From Propionibacterium sp. (GTDB lineage: Bacteria; Actinomycetota; Actinomycetes; Propionibacteriales; Propionibacteriaceae): a DNA stretch of 8,368 nucleotides. Below, in pieces: positions 6,219-8,368 of the stretch. How positions within the stretch are numbered: position 1 is the first letter of the stretch; each line of letters opens with the position of its first letter. The notes below the pieces were generated by a model. It ran no database searches. It was not told where the DNA came from and saw only the letters and a program-made list of their open reading frames with translations. The DNA lies in NCBI GenBank assembly GCA_012837465.1, contig DURG01000008.1, forward strand, positions 1-8,368, in the 5' to 3' direction. The position numbers and the translations under genes were made by a program.

Positions 6219-7063
6219 AGGAGCCCCATCAGCAGTGAGAAGCCGCCGATCATCATGGCGCCCGAGGTGATCTGGCGGATGACAGGATCACCGTAGTAGC
6301 GGCCGTAGTAGCCCTGAGCCCACGCCGCCTGGCGCGGGTCCTCCCAGTAGGGGACCGGCATCATCTGGCGGTTCTGGACCATGCGGATCGACGGGTCGTG
6401 GCCCGTGCGGACACGCTGGGCGTCCGCGGCGCAGGCCGGGACCTCGCGCATGGCGCCGCCGGGCGGGGCCCACTGCACGTTCTCGACGGAGGTGCCGTGC
6501 GCCGGGTCGAAGAAGCAGGGCGGGCGGTGCTCGGGGAGCGGCTGGCCGTTCACGCGCGCCTGGACGGTTGCGATGTTGTAGCGGCCCTCCTCGAGGATCT
6601 GGGCCACGCGCTTGATGTCGGCGTTGGTGCGGGCGTGCTCGGCGCGATGTTTGGCGCCGTCGTAGGCGTCCAAGGCCTTGCCGTAGTCTGCATTCGCCTC
6701 GGGGGTGAGCTCGCGGCCGACGACCTCGAGGTCGAGGTCGCGCAACTGCTCACCGAAGGTCGTGATGTCGCGGTTGACGGCATCGAGTGCGGCCTGGGTG
6801 ACCGGCTGCTGGCTGGCCGGATCGAAGCCCTGCGGGTACCGCTGGCCGTAGCCGTAGCCCTGCTGGCCGTAGCCGATCTGCGGAGGGCCGTAGAACTGCT
6901 GGTTGGGACCCATCCCGATCTGCGGATAGCGTCGGGGATCCAGTTGCGGCGGGTAGTTGTCCCGGTAGCCCAGTGAGCTGCTGCTCCCGCGGGACAGACC
7001 CGTGAGGATCGAAACGACCATGATGATGAAGAACAGCCCGAAGATGCCGCTGAAGCCGAACAC
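6209..7063 (-). CDS. Membrane-anchored protein of unknown function with Pro/Gly/Tyr/Gln-rich linker
   Basis: I do not recognise a named family or a function. The start chosen is the GTG at 7063, which has GGAGG eight bases upstream and puts a hydrophobic segment at the very N-terminus; the upstream ATG at 7135 falls in a terminator-like stem. The resulting 284-residue protein has a membrane segment at about residues 2-23 (FGLFFIIMVV core) with no cleavage signal. A Pro/Gly/Tyr/Gln-rich linker (about 30-85) includes GYGQQGYGYGQ. A charged helical region follows (about 88-175). A compact C-terminal domain carries PPCFFDPAHG (181-190), WAPPGG (198-203), VPAC (208-211) and VPYW (237-240), and a final hydrophobic stretch (267-282) ends in Asp-Asp. 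A similar CFFDP/VPYW domain is, as I recall, found in other actinobacterial hypothetical proteins. The paired Cys and His could bind metal, but that is a guess. The helical part is probably cytoplasmic or cell-surface; orientation is unresolved. Confidence 0.8.
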   Translation of the reverse strand: MFGFSGIFGLFFIIMVVSILTGLSRGSSSSLGYRDNYPPQLDPRRYPQIGMGPNQQFYGPPQIGYGQQGYGYGQRYPQGFDPASQQPVTQAALDAVNRDITTFGEQLRDLDLEVVGRELTPEANADYGKALDAYDGAKHRAEHARTNADIKRVAQILEEGRYNIATVQARVNGQPLPEHRPPCFFDPAHGTSVENVQWAPPGGAMREVPACAADAQRVRTGHDPSIRMVQNRQMMPVPYWEDPRQAAWAQGYYGRYYGDPVIRQITSGAMMIGGFSLLMGLLDD

Positions 7064-7134
7064 AATCGTGTCCTCCAATCGTGGGTGGTGAGAACAAGAA
7101 TAGGTCGCTGTGCCAAGAACCGCCGGGAACAGCA

Positions 7135-7168
7135 CAACGCCGGTGATGCGGGGACACCACCGGCGTTG
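7135..7168 (-). terminator. Stem-loop after the carboxylase gene, probable terminator
   Basis: CAACGCCGGTG (7135-7145) and CACCGGCGTTG (7158-7168) make a perfect 11-bp, GC-rich stem with a 12-base loop, starting 14 bases past the carboxylase TAG. There is no T-run on the minus strand after it, so it may be a T-less terminator of the sort common in high-GC bacteria, or a 3'-end stabilising hairpin. It separates the carboxylase gene from the unknown membrane-protein gene. Confidence 0.65.
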
Positions 7169-7182
7169 CAGCTAGTAGGGGA

Positions 7183-8368
7183 CTATTCGGCGTCGACGAT
7201 CTCGCAGAGCACCTCGCCGGCGGTGACGGCCTGACCGGCTTCGACCTTGAGGCCGACGATCACGCCGTCGCGGTGAGCGTTGAGCGGCTGCTCCATCTTC
7301 ATGGCCTCGATGACTGCGATCGCGTCGCCCTCGGCGACCTGCTGGCCCTCCTCGACGTTGACCTTGACGATGGTGCCCTGCATCGGTGACGTCAGCGAGT
7401 TGCCGCTCGGGGCCGCGACCTTGGCACCGCCGCGGTCACGCTTGGTGGGCTTGGCCTTCGACTTGGCCGCCGGGCGGCCGCCGCCGAAGCCGCCGGGGAG
7501 CTTGACCTCGACGCGCTTGCCGTTGACCTCGACCGTGATGACCTCGGGCTCCTCCGCGTCGTCCTCTTCACCGAGGATGCCGGTGTAGGCCGGGATCTGG
7601 TTGTCGAACTCGGTCTCGATCCAGCGGGTGTGGACGGCGAAGTTGCCATCGGCGGCCGCGTAATCGGGCTCGGTCAGCACGACCTGGTGGAACGGGACCA
7701 CCGTGGGCATGCCCTCGATGACCAGCTCGTCCAGCGCGCGGCGGGAGCGGGCGATGGCCTCTTCACGGTTCGCGCCGGTGACGATCACCTTGGCGACGAG
7801 GGAGTCGAACGCGCCGGGGACGGTCATGCCGACGTGGTAGCCCTCATCCACGCGGACGCCGGGGCCGCACGGGGCGTGCCACTTGACCAGCGTGCCGGGG
7901 GCCGGCATGAAGTTGCGGCCGGCGTCCTCGGCGTTGATGCGGAACTCGATGGAGTGGCCGCGCACCTCGGGATCGGCATAACCCAGTTCCTCGCCGGCGG
8001 CGATGCGGAACATCTCGCGCACCAGGTCGATGCCGGTGACCTCCTCGGAGACGGGGTGCTCCACCTGGAGGCGGGTGTTGACCTCCAGGAAGGAGATGGT
8101 GCCATCGGTGCCGACCAGGAACTCACAGGTGCCTGCGCCGACGTAGCCGGCCTCCTTGAGGATGGCCTTCGAGGACTCGTACAGGAGCGTCTGCTGCTCG
8201 TCGGTCAGGAAGGGGGCCGGGGCCTCCTCGACGAGCTTCTGGTGGCGGCGCTGGAGCGAGCAGTCACGGGTGGACACGACCACCACGTTGCCGTGCGAGT
8301 CGGCCAGGCACTGCGTCTCGACGTGGCGGGGCTTGTCGAGGTAACGCTCGACGAAGCACTCGCCGCGG
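7183..8368 (-). CDS. Acyl-CoA carboxylase alpha subunit (biotin carboxylase + biotin carrier), N-terminus cut by window edge
   Basis: This is the 3' two-thirds of an acetyl-/propionyl-CoA carboxylase alpha chain, which uses ATP and bicarbonate to carboxylate biotin held on its own carrier domain, then hands CO2 to a separate beta carboxyltransferase. The visible 394 residues have no start codon because the gene continues past the right edge. Visible are ERYLDKPRHVE at the edge, CSLQRRHQKLVEEAPAP, the catalytic/ATP-site block EVNTRLQVEHPV (8050-8085), RINAEDAGRNFMPAPG and the biotin carboxylase C-domain. A linker rich in Gly, Lys and Arg (about 7408-7497) follows. The carrier domain at the C-terminus (about 7186-7404) has the biotin-accepting lysine of EAMKMEQPL encoded at 7297-7299. 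The missing part should be roughly the first 200 residues. Whether acetyl-, propionyl- or longer acyl-CoA is used depends on the beta subunit, which is not in this window. The protein is cytoplasmic. Confidence 0.95.
   Translation of the reverse strand, partial: RGECFVERYLDKPRHVETQCLADSHGNVVVVSTRDCSLQRRHQKLVEEAPAPFLTDEQQTLLYESSKAILKEAGYVGAGTCEFLVGTDGTISFLEVNTRLQVEHPVSEEVTGIDLVREMFRIAAGEELGYADPEVRGHSIEFRINAEDAGRNFMPAPGTLVKWHAPCGPGVRVDEGYHVGMTVPGAFDSLVAKVIVTGANREEAIARSRRALDELVIEGMPTVVPFHQVVLTEPDYAAADGNFAVHTRWIETEFDNQIPAYTGILGEEDDAEEPEVITVEVNGKRVEVKLPGGFGGGRPAAKSKAKPTKRDRGGAKVAAPSGNSLTSPMQGTIVKVNVEEGQQVAEGDAIAVIEAMKMEQPLNAHRDGVIVGLKVEAGQAVTAGEVLCEIVDAE

Noticed and set aside
5937..6296. Small plus-strand frames across the tandem array (with repeating peptide)
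   Set aside because: The repeated peptide simply follows from the 31-bp DNA repeat, and the frames run antisense into the end of the membrane-protein gene.
7061..7182. Promoter for the membrane-protein gene (TATTCT near 7099)
   Set aside because: A -10-like TATTCT is present on the minus strand, but no acceptable -35 element lies at 16-18 bases, so I do not report it as a feature.

Overview
The window is high-GC DNA with dense, G/C-ending codons and actinobacterial gene content: an LpdA-type flavoprotein, a trimeric purine nucleoside phosphorylase paired with a hexose-phosphate mutase, and a fused biotin carboxylase/biotin carrier subunit. lpdA, the phosphorylase gene and the mutase gene also lie near one another in Mycobacterium tuberculosis, so part of the layout is conserved in actinobacteria. 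The style of repeats and genes would fit Propionibacteriaceae or a relative, but that placement is an impression, not a demonstration.

Layout, left to right. A phosphohexomutase gene (minus, running off the left edge) overlaps by one base the end of a purine nucleoside phosphorylase gene (minus); the two form a translationally coupled pair for nucleoside salvage. A 45-bp divergent gap follows, then lpdA (plus). lpdA converges on a medium-chain-type acyl-CoA synthetase gene (minus), with a REP-like repeat in the gap starting at the last base of the lpdA stop codon. Upstream of the synthetase is a perfect 8-4-8 palindrome that looks like a TetR-type operator. Next comes a gene-free stretch of about 475 bp containing a large imperfect inverted repeat, a second REP-like copy and a perfect 31-bp tandem array. 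The array runs into the stop codon of a membrane-anchored protein of unknown function (minus). After a terminator-like stem-loop comes the 3' part of an acyl-CoA carboxylase alpha-subunit gene (minus), cut by the right edge.

Functionally, the phosphorylase releases (deoxy)ribose-1-phosphate, and the coupled mutase is a good candidate to isomerise it to the 5-phosphate. The synthetase and carboxylase both act on acyl groups and CoA thioesters. lpdA encodes a redox enzyme that has lost the lipoamide-dehydrogenase catalytic residues. Most of the window is ordinary housekeeping metabolism. The unusual material is the repeat-rich intergenic block at 5734-6208 and the uncharacterised membrane protein next to it. 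I see no RNA gene, CRISPR array, insertion sequence, phage gene or defence system.
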